A stretch of 33,050 nucleotides of DNA from Candidatus Phelpsiimicrobium noxiivivens (GTDB lineage Bacteria; Omnitrophota; Gorgyraeia; Velamenicoccales; Velamenicoccaceae). Each line of letters opens with the position of its first letter. Position 1 is the stretch's first letter. Shown here piece by piece: positions 22,178 to 30,462 of this stretch. The notes under the pieces are model-generated. The model did not search any database, was not told where the DNA came from, and saw only the letters and a list, made by a program, of their open reading frames with translations. Where the stretch lies: assembly GCA_001873995.1 (NCBI GenBank), contig MNVR01000001.1, forward strand, positions 1-33,050, in the 5' to 3' direction. Made by a program: the position numbers and the translations under genes.

Positions 22178-23604
22178 TTTTTCAACCTTTCCGTCATCAT
22201 ATCTTTTACAGCCTTAGGGTTTGCCTTACCCGATGACAACTTCATAACCTGGCCGACTAAGAACATAAGCGCGTTCTCCTTGCCGGATAAATAATCGTCA
22301 ACCGATTTTTTATTATTAGCGATAGCCTCATCTATTATCTTGTTCAATTCACTGGCTCCAGAAACCTGTTGCAGGCCTTTATCTTTTATGATCGCATCCG
22401 GGCCCTGAGAAGTTTTCAACATAACTGAGAGAACGTCTTTAGCAACAAGCCGGCTTATTGAACCGTCTTCCACACGGCTGATAAGCTTAGCTAAGTGTTC
22501 CGGGGCTAACCCTAAAGAAACGATAGATATATTCCTTGAATTCATTTCTGAAAACACCGGGCCGGCCAACCAATTAGCCACTGGCTTAGGTGCATTAAAA
22601 AATTTAAGGCACGATTCAAAATAATCCGCCAGGCCCTTGCTTGATATAATGACAGCCGCGTCTTTTTGTGAAAAACCATAAGAACCCATAAATCTGCCAA
22701 GCTTAGCTTTGGGCAACTCCGGCAAGGTATCCATTATGTCCTGGATCTCTTCACCAGCCAAATCAAAGATAGGAAGATCAGGCTCAGGGAAATACCTGTA
22801 ATCATGAGCCTCCTCTTTAGAGCGCATGAGAATGGTCTGTTCTTTTTCCTCATCCCACAGCCGCGTCTCCTGGGCTATAGGCTCTTTATTCTCCAATATT
22901 TTTTCCTGGCGCTTGATCTCATAAGTTAAAGCTGCCTTTATAGCCTTAAAAGAATTCATGTTCTTAAGCTCAGCCTTTGTGCCTAACTTAACCTGGCCCT
23001 CAGGCCTTAACGAAATATTGGCATCGCAACGCAGACTGCCCTTCTCCATATCACAATCCGAAATATCCAGATACTGAATGATAAGCTTAAGATCTGTTAA
23101 ATACTGATAAGCGTCATCCGGAGAATGCATATCAGGTTCACTGACGATCTCCAGCAGGGGCGCGCCTGCGCGGTTGAAATCAACTAAGCTATAGGACTCG
23201 CCTTCAGGATGCATCAATTTGCCAGCGTCTTCTTCAAGATGGACCCTTTTGATACGGATCTTTTTGTCCTGGCCGTTTACATATATATCCAAAGCGCCGT
23301 TTTCAGCGAATGGCATGTCATATTGAGAAATTTGGAAATTTTTCGGAAGATCAGGGTAAAAATAATTCTTGCGGTCAAATTTGACACATTGTCTAGGTAC
23401 ACAATCCAAGGCCAAACCAACCTTCATTGACATTTTATAAGCCTTTTCGTTCAGAACAGGCAGAGATCCCGGAAGGCCCAGGCATACCGGACAAATATTA
23501 GTGTTCTCCTTTGATCCAAATTCATTAACACAGCCACAGAAAGCTTTAGTCTTTGTTTTTAGCTGCACATGCACTTCCAGCCCTATGACCGCTTCGTATT
23601 TCAT
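22171..23604 (-). CDS. gatB: Asp/Glu-tRNA amidotransferase subunit B
   Basis: GatB binds misacylated Glu-tRNA(Gln) or Asp-tRNA(Asn) and activates it with ATP; with GatA and GatC it makes Gln-tRNA or Asn-tRNA. 477 aa: YEAVIGLEVHVQL, zinc-site cysteines in FCGCVNEFG and CPVCLGLPGSLPVLN, the RKNYFYPDLPKNFQISQYD block, VHLEEDAGKL, RYFPEPDLP, and the C-terminal YqeY/tail domain ending QVMKLSSGKANPKAVKDM. gatA ends 47 nt upstream. Glutaminyl-tRNA synthetase may therefore be absent from the genome. Confidence 0.97.
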   Translation of the reverse strand: MKYEAVIGLEVHVQLKTKTKAFCGCVNEFGSKENTNICPVCLGLPGSLPVLNEKAYKMSMKVGLALDCVPRQCVKFDRKNYFYPDLPKNFQISQYDMPFAENGALDIYVNGQDKKIRIKRVHLEEDAGKLMHPEGESYSLVDFNRAGAPLLEIVSEPDMHSPDDAYQYLTDLKLIIQYLDISDCDMEKGSLRCDANISLRPEGQVKLGTKAELKNMNSFKAIKAALTYEIKRQEKILENKEPIAQETRLWDEEKEQTILMRSKEEAHDYRYFPEPDLPIFDLAGEEIQDIMDTLPELPKAKLGRFMGSYGFSQKDAAVIISSKGLADYFESCLKFFNAPKPVANWLAGPVFSEMNSRNISIVSLGLAPEHLAKLISRVEDGSISRLVAKDVLSVMLKTSQGPDAIIKDKGLQQVSGASELNKIIDEAIANNKKSVDDYLSGKENALMFLVGQVMKLSSGKANPKAVKDMMTERLKKC

Positions 23605-23651
23605 AATAAGACTACCTTTGGGCCATGTCTTTAGCCACTACCCAGCCCTAT

Positions 23652-25100
23652 TTATAACTTTGGTTTTTCCTTATGCCAAGCCGTATTCTGTTCATACTGG
23701 TAGGCGAGACGAAATATATCTTCCTCGCCAAAAGGCTTGCCCAAGACCTGCATACCTATAGGCAACCCTTTTTTTGTCAGGCCGCACGGTAAAGAAATAG
23801 CAGGGATACCTGCCAGGTTTGCCGAGATCGTATAGATATCGGAAAGATACATGTTTAACGGGTCATTAGTTTTCTCCCCCAGCTTAAAAGCGGCTGTAGG
23901 AGACGTCGGTGTCAGAATAAGGTCAAATTCTTTGAAAACCTTGTCAAAATCATCTTTAATAAGCGCCCTCACCTTTGAAGCCCTCAGATAATAAGCGTCA
24001 TAATAGCCGCTTGAAAGGACATAAGTCCCTAATGTTATCCTTCTCTTAGCCTCAGCGCCAAACCCTCTACCCCTTGTTTCTTTATACATAGATATAAGAG
24101 GCGGCTGGCCTGAATTTGTTTTCTCGCTATTCCTTAAACCATACTGGACACCGTCAAAACGCGCCAGGTTTGAAGAAGCCTCTGCTGTCGCGATGATATA
24201 GTAGACTGCTACGGCGTACTCCGTATGGGGCAAGCTCACCTCGCCGAAACTGACGCCTAAAGATCCTAATTTATTTTTGGCCTCAGTCAGAGACTGACGG
24301 ATCTCGGGATCCATGCCTTCTACAAAATATTCGCGTGGTATTGCTACGCGCATGCCCCTGACGTCTTTTTCCAACAAAGCAGGATAATCAGGAACAGGCA
24401 TATCCGCGGACGTGGAGTCTTTCTCGTCATGCCCTGATATGATCTTTAAAAGAAGCGCGTTGTCTCGCACATCCTTTGTCAAAGGCCCGATCTGGTCAAG
24501 GCTTGAGGCGAAAGCAATAAGGCCATAGCGTGAAACACGGCCATAAGTAGGCTTTAACCCTACGACACCGCATAAAGCCGCGGGCTGCCTGATGGACCCT
24601 CCTGTATCTGACCCGAGTGAAAAAATAGCCTCATCCGCGGCAACGCTCGCGGCCGCGCCCCCTGAAGAGCCTCCCGGCACGTGATCAGTATTCCAAGGAT
24701 TACGCGTCGGATAAAAACACGATGTCTCGCAAGACGAACCAAAAGCAAACTCATCCATATTCGCCTTGGCCATAATAAAACTACCGTTGCCCTTTAGTTT
24801 TTCAACCACAGTCGCGTCATAAGGAGGCCTAAATCCCTCAAGTATACGCGAGCAACACTCTGTCAGATCCCCATCACTACAAATATTGTCTTTAATGACC
24901 GCTGGAATTCCGCTTAATTCACCCTGAAGCCGGCTCTCAGAAGAAATTTTTCTGAAAAATGGAGCACGCGCGTATGCTCTGATCTTAGGCTCAACTATAC
25001 GGCAGCGTTCTTCTATATCGGCAAGTATCTGGACAGGCTCGATCTTCTTGGCTGCTAATAAACCTTGTAATTCATGGGCTGTTAAAAAATTAAGCTTCAT
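23652..25100 (-). CDS. gatA: Asp/Glu-tRNA amidotransferase subunit A
   Basis: Amidase subunit that releases ammonia from glutamine for the GatCAB complex. 482 aa with the amidase triad K70 (GIPAVIKDNIC), S145 (VPGGSSGGAAASVAA) and S169 (SLGSDTGGSIRQPAALCGVVG). Further signatures are KPTYGRVSRYGLIAFASSLDQIGP and LPCGLTKKGLPIGMQVLG near the end. The ATG overlaps the gatC stop by four bases. Length is usual and no key residue is missing. Confidence 0.97.
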   Translation of the reverse strand: MKLNFLTAHELQGLLAAKKIEPVQILADIEERCRIVEPKIRAYARAPFFRKISSESRLQGELSGIPAVIKDNICSDGDLTECCSRILEGFRPPYDATVVEKLKGNGSFIMAKANMDEFAFGSSCETSCFYPTRNPWNTDHVPGGSSGGAAASVAADEAIFSLGSDTGGSIRQPAALCGVVGLKPTYGRVSRYGLIAFASSLDQIGPLTKDVRDNALLLKIISGHDEKDSTSADMPVPDYPALLEKDVRGMRVAIPREYFVEGMDPEIRQSLTEAKNKLGSLGVSFGEVSLPHTEYAVAVYYIIATAEASSNLARFDGVQYGLRNSEKTNSGQPPLISMYKETRGRGFGAEAKRRITLGTYVLSSGYYDAYYLRASKVRALIKDDFDKVFKEFDLILTPTSPTAAFKLGEKTNDPLNMYLSDIYTISANLAGIPAISLPCGLTKKGLPIGMQVLGKPFGEEDIFRLAYQYEQNTAWHKEKPKL

Positions 25101-25384
25101 TCTATTATTTTAGGGACTTTAAAAAAGTTTCCTTCGCGCGCCGGAGATAACGGCATGACTTTACTCGGGTCCAGGGATGCCTTAGGGATATCGGGCCTAT
25201 AGACGTTCTTTACATAAAGCGCGTTAGTTAAAGCATGCGTCTTTGAAACGTCTACTTTTTTAAGCTTATCAATGTATTCTAAGATCACTTCAAGCTGGAC
25301 TTGCAGGCTCTCCACTTCAATATCAGTAAGCCCCAGCCGGGCCAAATTTGCTATATTTTTGACATCATCCTTTGAAATACGCAT
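25097..25384 (-). CDS. gatC: Asp/Glu-tRNA amidotransferase subunit C
   Basis: Small stabilising subunit of GatCAB. 95 aa with the usual VKNIANLARLGLTDIEVESL helix, ILEYIDKLKKVDVSKTHAL and the end PLSPAREGNFFKVPKIIE. First gene of the gat run; a good sigma-70 promoter lies about 105 bases upstream. A weak GATGG ribosome site precedes the ATG. Confidence 0.95.
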   Translation of the reverse strand: MRISKDDVKNIANLARLGLTDIEVESLQVQLEVILEYIDKLKKVDVSKTHALTNALYVKNVYRPDIPKASLDPSKVMPLSPAREGNFFKVPKIIE

Positions 25385-25488
25385 GATCCATCTTAATAGG
25401 TTATTTCGTTAATAATCTAAATATTCGTAAGATCTTGATCATGTTATTGATTAATAATATGACCAAAGGCTTGCCTGAATGAACTTAT

Positions 25489-25517
25489 AATATATCATTG
25501 CTTTTTTGAAAAGTCAA
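25489..25517 (-). promoter_or_regulatory. Sigma-70-type promoter for gatCAB
   Basis: In transcript sense TTGACT (25512-25517), exactly 17 bases, then TATATT (25489-25494). The leader to gatC is about 100 nt. The -35 box is 13 bp from the end of MITE-like copy 2, so the element forms the upstream edge of this promoter. Confidence 0.65.
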
Positions 25518-25530
25518 AAATCATTATGTT

Positions 25531-25723
25531 ACGCAAAAGTAATGAAAGTTTCTTTGCCCACGGAACTTTTCGCCGTCTGCTGCGGTTTAGGGCTCGCTCG
25601 TTTCGCCCGGCATTATGTCGGGCACTTCGCCCTAACTCCCTGCCTGCCGGACAGGCAGGCCTGCAGACTTTTGCCAAAAAGTTCCTGATCGTGCGCTTAA
25701 AGAACCTTCCATTACTTTTGCGT
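25531..25723. mobile_element. 193-bp MITE-like element, copy 2
   Basis: Perfect 14-bp terminal inverted repeats, ACGCAAAAGTAATG (25531-25544) and CATTACTTTTGCGT (25710-25723), and same length and outer arms as copy 1. The inner stem is TTAGGGC/GCCCTAA (25587-25593, 25629-25635), unrelated in sequence to that of copy 1 but in the same place; a GCCCG/CGGGC hairpin and CCTGCCTGCC...CAGGCAGG palindrome are also present. It overlaps the 3' end of rsmA, supplying its last ~29 codons and stop. Confidence 0.8.
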
Positions 25724-26546
25724 CATTCAATAGATTAGAAAGGTATACAAAATCCTCAAGGCTCAGGTCTTCCGCTCTTGAAGACAAAATACCGCCAGGA
25801 ATTATTTTTTTTAAAACATCCTTAGGGACAATGTTTGACAAAGGATTAAGGAGCTGTTTTCTTCTTTGGCCAAAACCAGCGCGAACGACTTTAAAAAATA
25901 ACTCTTCGCAACTCAGGTTGTATAACTTCTTGGGGTCGCGATGAGGCAAAAGCCTGATAAAACATGAGTCTATTTTAGGAACAGGCCAAAAAGAATCTTT
26001 TTTTATCTTAAAAAGGATAGTAGGTTTACAAAAATAATTTACAAAACAAGTAAAGGCACCATAGTCTTTTGTCTTGTGATGAGCCACCATTCGCGCGGCT
26101 ACTTCCTTCTGGACAGTGATAAAAATATCACTGATACTCTTCAGGTGCTTAAATAAATACTCTATGATAGGCGTTGTAATGTAATACGGCAGATTAGCCA
26201 CAACTTTTAAATTATTTATTTTTGATCTTTTCAAATAAGCGCCAAGATCAAATTTTAATATATCCGAACAGACGATCTGAGTATTCTTGAATTTTCCAAA
26301 ATCACGCTTTAACGCGGAACATAATACCCTATCAACTTCAACAGCTATAAGCCTTTTTGACTTCTTCTGCAAAAAATTAGTCAAAGCCCCGCTGCCCGGG
26401 CCTATTTCAAGCACGTAATCCTTAGCCGCTTTGGTTTTGCCGGTATTCAGAAAAACAGCATCGCGTATCTTTCTGGTAATATTATCGTCTATAAGGAAGT
26501 TTTGCCCGAAACGCTTGAGTGGAATTACGCTATATGCGCTCAACAT
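25632..26546 (-). CDS. rsmA: 16S rRNA dimethyladenosine transferase, C-terminus altered
   Basis: KsgA/RsmA dimethylates A1518 and A1519 of 16S rRNA during 30S maturation. 304 aa: KRFGQNFLIDDNITRKI, SAM-binding EIGPGSG (47-53), VEVDRVL, catalytic NLPYYIT (118-124) and the late FFKVVRAGFGQRRKQLLN. The normal end is reached around residue 275 (YLSNLLND); residues ~276-304 (KVMEGSLSARSG...RQAGS) are read from the MITE-like element, so the original stop has been replaced. Activity is probably kept because the tail follows the helical domain. It is adjacent to pdxA with no gap. Confidence 0.95.
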   Translation of the reverse strand: MLSAYSVIPLKRFGQNFLIDDNITRKIRDAVFLNTGKTKAAKDYVLEIGPGSGALTNFLQKKSKRLIAVEVDRVLCSALKRDFGKFKNTQIVCSDILKFDLGAYLKRSKINNLKVVANLPYYITTPIIEYLFKHLKSISDIFITVQKEVAARMVAHHKTKDYGAFTCFVNYFCKPTILFKIKKDSFWPVPKIDSCFIRLLPHRDPKKLYNLSCEELFFKVVRAGFGQRRKQLLNPLSNIVPKDVLKKIIPGGILSSRAEDLSLEDFVYLSNLLNDAKVMEGSLSARSGTFWQKSAGLPVRQAGS

Positions 26547-27494
26547 TTAAAAGGTATTCTTAGTTAAAGTGTAGGCAAGGCGCATAGCGCTGGCCATAGG
26601 CCTATGGTCGGCAATATTTTTTCCGGCTATATCAAATGCCGTGCCGTGGACAGGTGAAGTCCTGATAAAGCCCAGGCCCGCGGTCAAATGGACACCTTCC
26701 TGAAATTCCATTAGCTTAAAAGGGATAAGGCCCTGGTCATGATACATAGCTACCACCATATCAAATCCACCTTCATAGGCCTTTTTAAAAACCGTATCAG
26801 CGGCATATGGCCCGTAGAAATGGCTTCCCCATCTGATATTTAGCTCTTTAATAGCAGGCGCTATGACAACCTTCTCCTCGCTTCCAAAAAGGCCGGCTTC
26901 GCCAGCGTGAGGATTAAGGCCGCACACAGCGATCTTTGGGTGTCGTATCTTAAAATTATCTCTCAATAGCTCCAACGCCAGGCTCGCGCATTCTTTTATG
27001 CGTTTTTTTGAAATAACTTTCGCTACATCTTTTAAAGCTATATGCCGCGTCAATAAAATTACTTTTAGGCGCTCGGAAACAAAAACCATCTCAACAAAGC
27101 GGCGGCCAAAAGCATCAGCTAAAAATTCGGTATGGCCAGGCCATGAAAACCCTAAAGCAGAAACATTCTCTTTTGAAATAGGCGCGGTCACTAAGCAATC
27201 GGCAGAGCCACTCTTTATAAAAGAGACCGCTTCATTTAAATAATCAATACTCGCCTTTGCGCTATTTTTTGTAGGACTCCCGGGTTTAAAACTAACCGTA
27301 TTTATATTTTTCATATCTATGACCTTAACAGAAGAAATATTCGCCAGGCCATAATACTTTAGGACAAAAGCATTCCCGAAAATAAAAAAGGCCGCATCGC
27401 GCGCGCGGCCAAAATATTTTAACGCCTTAACAAGGACCTCGGGCCCTATACCGCTTGGATCCCCCATGCTTATAGCTATATTGACGCGTCTCAC
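26547..27494 (-). CDS. pdxA: 4-hydroxythreonine-4-phosphate dehydrogenase
   Basis: Oxidises 4-phosphohydroxy-L-threonine to the amino-ketone used by PdxJ in DXP-dependent vitamin B6 synthesis. 315 aa: VNIAISMGDPSGIGPEVLVKAL, APISKENV, WPGHTEFLADAFG (metal-binding His), GLNPHAGEAGLFGSEE, and MYHDQGLIPFKLM with a second metal His, then GLGFIRTSPVHGTAFDIAG. Starts one base after the SurA-like gene. Linked functionally with pdxJ at 2858-3574. Confidence 0.96.
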   Translation of the reverse strand: MRRVNIAISMGDPSGIGPEVLVKALKYFGRARDAAFFIFGNAFVLKYYGLANISSVKVIDMKNINTVSFKPGSPTKNSAKASIDYLNEAVSFIKSGSADCLVTAPISKENVSALGFSWPGHTEFLADAFGRRFVEMVFVSERLKVILLTRHIALKDVAKVISKKRIKECASLALELLRDNFKIRHPKIAVCGLNPHAGEAGLFGSEEKVVIAPAIKELNIRWGSHFYGPYAADTVFKKAYEGGFDMVVAMYHDQGLIPFKLMEFQEGVHLTAGLGFIRTSPVHGTAFDIAGKNIADHRPMASAMRLAYTLTKNTF

Positions 27495-27495
27495 A

Positions 27496-28404
27496 TCATT
27501 CCCTCATTGATATATAAGCTTTCTCTTTTAAGGCCTCTATCCATTCTCTTAAGATCTTCTCAGACTTATCGTTCTCTAACTGCGCCTTTATACCGTCTTT
27601 AACATCTTCTATAGCTTTTTTAGAAGAAGCCAGTTTTTCTTTCGCCATAAAGATGTAATACCCGTCTTCTGTTTTAAAATGCTGCGAACATTGGCCTACA
27701 GTTAAAGAAAAAATAAGATCCTCCAGCTCTTTCTTAAACTGGCCTCGCCTGACATCTCCTAAATTGGACTTCTCGGAACACTTCTTTGCTACTTCGGTAA
27801 AATCAGCCCCTGTTGAAAGCTCTTCCTGCGCCTTAGCCAACGCGTTATTATCTTTGACAAAAATAGAATCTACCACTACAGTCTCCGGGGTCAGGAACTG
27901 AGCCTCGTTCTGCTGAAAATAATCTGTTATTTCTTTAGGGCTGACTACGACTTTATCTTTTACCTCTTTTTGAATAAGCGAATAGATCATTAATTGGTTC
28001 TTTAACTTTTCGCGCAGCTCATTAACACTAATACCCTGGGTCTTTAAGGCCATCTCAAAAGCTAACTCACTGCCTGCTCTGAACTTGATCTCGCGGATAC
28101 GGTCTTCTATCATAGAATCGTCTACTTTTAGCTGCTGTTTTTTTGCCTCCTGGAGTATAAGGCGGTCTTCTATCATCCTATTAAGCAGGTCTTTTCTGAA
28201 CTCAACGATCTTTTTCTGATCAGTTCCTTTTTCTTCGCCGGCAAACTCCATCTTTATGAACATGCTCAGCTCTCCATCAGTAATTATATCGCCATTGACA
28301 ATAGCCACTATCTTCTCTATCTTTTCAGCGCGAACAGGGCTAGGCGCGCTAAAAACACATATAAAAAATAATATCCATATCAGATCTTTTTTAAACATCC
28401 TCAT
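27496..28404 (-). CDS. SurA-like periplasmic peptidyl-prolyl isomerase
   Basis: 302 aa with a signal peptide (about 1-26, cleavage after PSPVRA). A SurA N-terminal chaperone domain (EKIVAIVNGDIITDGEL, RKDLLNRMIEDRLI) occupies roughly 30-155, then one parvulin domain (about 163-255: VSPKEITDYFQ, DFTEVAKKCSEKSN, RRGQFKKELEDLIFSL, TEDGYYIFM). E. coli SurA has two parvulin domains, so this is a short form. It probably helps outer-membrane protein folding. GGAGG precedes the ATG; pdxA follows after one base. Confidence 0.9.
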   Translation of the reverse strand: MRMFKKDLIWILFFICVFSAPSPVRAEKIEKIVAIVNGDIITDGELSMFIKMEFAGEEKGTDQKKIVEFRKDLLNRMIEDRLILQEAKKQQLKVDDSMIEDRIREIKFRAGSELAFEMALKTQGISVNELREKLKNQLMIYSLIQKEVKDKVVVSPKEITDYFQQNEAQFLTPETVVVDSIFVKDNNALAKAQEELSTGADFTEVAKKCSEKSNLGDVRRGQFKKELEDLIFSLTVGQCSQHFKTEDGYYIFMAKEKLASSKKAIEDVKDGIKAQLENDKSEKILREWIEALKEKAYISMRE

Positions 28405-28426
28405 TTGCTCCTCCGGATCGCGCCAT

Positions 28427-30325
28427 CTAATTACAAGATATATTTTTATTCAACGCTGATACAGCTTCCCTTAACAGCCTGCAATAAAGATCAAACCCCA
28501 CGGACATAATATGGCCATGCTGTTGGACACCCAAAAGATCCCCCGCGCCGCGTATCTCAAGGTCTTCCATGGCTATCTTAAATCCTGAGCCTAATTCGCT
28601 ATATTCGCTAATGGCTTCAAGCCTTTTTCTCGCGTCCGTTGTCAAAGGCTTACGTTCGTCTAAAACAAAATAAGCGTAGGCCTTTTTTGTAAAACGGCCC
28701 ACCCTGCCTCTCAATTGATGCAAATCAGCTAAACCAAAACAATCGGCATTATTAACGATCATTGTATTGGCATTAGGCACATCAATGCCCGATTCAATAA
28801 TAGTTGTTGATACCAGGACATCAATGGAACTATTTATAAAATCAAGCATTATCCGTTCCAGAACCTTTGAACTCATTTGCCCGTGAGCAAATTCAACGCG
28901 GGCTCCCCGCGGGCAAAGGCGCGCCACGTCTTTAGCGACTTCTTCAATATCCTCAACGCGGTTATGGACAAAAAACACCTGTCCATTCCTTTTGAGCTCG
29001 CGCTCAAAAGCCTGACGCAATAAATTATCGTCATAAGCCACCAAATGTGTCTCAACAGCGATCCTATTTTCAGGAGGCGTGTTAATAACAGAAATATCTT
29101 TCGCGCCCATTAATGACATATACAAAGTCCGGGGGATCGGCGTAGCTGTAAGCGTCAGAATATCAACCAATGCCCTAAGCTCTTTTAATTTTTCTTTAGC
29201 CGATACGCCAAACCTCTGCTCTTCGTCAATAATTACAAGCCCAAGGTCCTTGAAGCGGACGTCGCTTGATAAAAGCCTATGTGTCCCTATGACCACGTCT
29301 ACTAAGCCTTGCGCCACCGCGTCAACAATAACTTTCTGCTGTGCCGGCGTCTTAAAACGACACAACATTTCAACGCGCACAGGAAAGGCAGATAGGCGTT
29401 TTTTAAAATTCTCATAATGCTGCTCAGCAAGTATGGTCGTAGGAACCAAAAAAACTACCTGTTTATTATTGGTGACGCATTTAAAAGCCGCGCGCATGGC
29501 CACTTCTGTCTTACCATACCCGACGTCTCCGCACAAAAGCCTATCCATAGGATAAGGCGACTCCATGTCAATTTTAGTATCTCTGACAGCTTTCATCTGG
29601 TCAATTGTCTCAGTGTAAGGAAAACCCTTTTCAAAATCAGCTTGCCAGTCTGTATCTTTACAGAAACCAAAACCACCTAACGAGCGCCTCATCGCCTGAA
29701 TTTTTAAAAGATCAAGGGCTACCCTTACGGTAGCTTTTTGGGCCCTTAGTTTCGTGCGCCTCCACTGGCCCGAACCAAGCGAATTTATCTTAGGAGGCCT
29801 TGAGCCGAAACCTATATATTTCTGCACTAGGTGCATCTGATCCAGAGGCACGAACAACTTATCCTCTCCGGCGTACTTTATCACCATGTGCTCGCGTTCG
29901 CCAACTTTAGCCGGAGCTCTTTCAACTCCCCTAAATATACCAATTCCATATTGCTGATGCACCACATAGTCGCCTTTCTTAATATCAACAAAGGAACTAA
30001 GCGGTATTTCCTGCGTGATACTTAAGTGACGCAATGTTTTCTTAGGAAGCAGGATGACGATCTTGTGCTTCCAAAAAAGCTTACCAGTAACAAGAGCAAA
30101 AGAGTCTATGGAATGTATCTTGTCGTTATCCCATTCTACGCGCAATGGGTTCTCAAAAGTAGCGGGGTATATATCAATTGTACCTCCGCGCCTTGAAAAA
30201 TCACCTTCTTCAGCCACTCTCTCCTGACGGCCATATCCGAACTCGATCAAATAACGGATAAAATCTTCAGGAGAAATAATCTGGCCTTCAAAAAACTTAA
30301 AAGATTTGAATCCCGTTAGAGACAT
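28427..30325 (-). CDS. mfd: Mfd-like translocase lacking D1a, D1b/D3 and D7
   Basis: Mfd displaces stalled RNA polymerase and recruits UvrA. This frame is 632 aa, against about 1100-1150 usually. It opens with the UvrB-interaction domain (about 10-85, EGDFSRRGGTIDIYP), then joins directly to the RNA-polymerase-binding CarD-like domain (about 112-175, KKGDYVVHQQYGIGIF) and the RecG-like helicase: Walker A GDVGYGKT (266-273), DEEQ (367-370), TATPIPRT, QLRGRVGR (537-544). It ends at QQHGHIMSVGFDLYCRLL, where the D7 domain should start. An in-frame TAG lies 12 nt upstream of the ATG, so no N-terminus is hidden there. Confidence 0.9.
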   Translation of the reverse strand: MSLTGFKSFKFFEGQIISPEDFIRYLIEFGYGRQERVAEEGDFSRRGGTIDIYPATFENPLRVEWDNDKIHSIDSFALVTGKLFWKHKIVILLPKKTLRHLSITQEIPLSSFVDIKKGDYVVHQQYGIGIFRGVERAPAKVGEREHMVIKYAGEDKLFVPLDQMHLVQKYIGFGSRPPKINSLGSGQWRRTKLRAQKATVRVALDLLKIQAMRRSLGGFGFCKDTDWQADFEKGFPYTETIDQMKAVRDTKIDMESPYPMDRLLCGDVGYGKTEVAMRAAFKCVTNNKQVVFLVPTTILAEQHYENFKKRLSAFPVRVEMLCRFKTPAQQKVIVDAVAQGLVDVVIGTHRLLSSDVRFKDLGLVIIDEEQRFGVSAKEKLKELRALVDILTLTATPIPRTLYMSLMGAKDISVINTPPENRIAVETHLVAYDDNLLRQAFERELKRNGQVFFVHNRVEDIEEVAKDVARLCPRGARVEFAHGQMSSKVLERIMLDFINSSIDVLVSTTIIESGIDVPNANTMIVNNADCFGLADLHQLRGRVGRFTKKAYAYFVLDERKPLTTDARKRLEAISEYSELGSGFKIAMEDLEIRGAGDLLGVQQHGHIMSVGFDLYCRLLREAVSALNKNISCN

Positions 30326-30462
30326 CAGACTATTCTATATTGACGAATACAATAAACATTAAAAAAGCCTAAAACTGCCCAGCCACAAAACCCAACCGTC
30401 TGAAACGCTTAAAAATTAACACAAGCGTTCCCTGTCTCTAACAGTATGAACATCTTTTAAGC
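30326..30462. other. Spacer between secDF and mfd
   Basis: 137 bases without a gene. A short inverted repeat AACGCTT/AAGCGTT lies near 30400-30430. No terminator with a T-run, no tRNA and no missing Mfd sequence was seen here. Confidence 0.5.

Noticed and set aside
25495-25738. Small frames inside MITE-like copy 2
   Set aside because: The same repeat read in several frames; no frame is kept intact in both copies.
28427-30325. Mfd domain loss by frameshift
   Set aside because: An in-frame stop lies just upstream, only 137 bases separate it from secDF, and 22 bases follow before the next gene, so missing domains are not in another frame.
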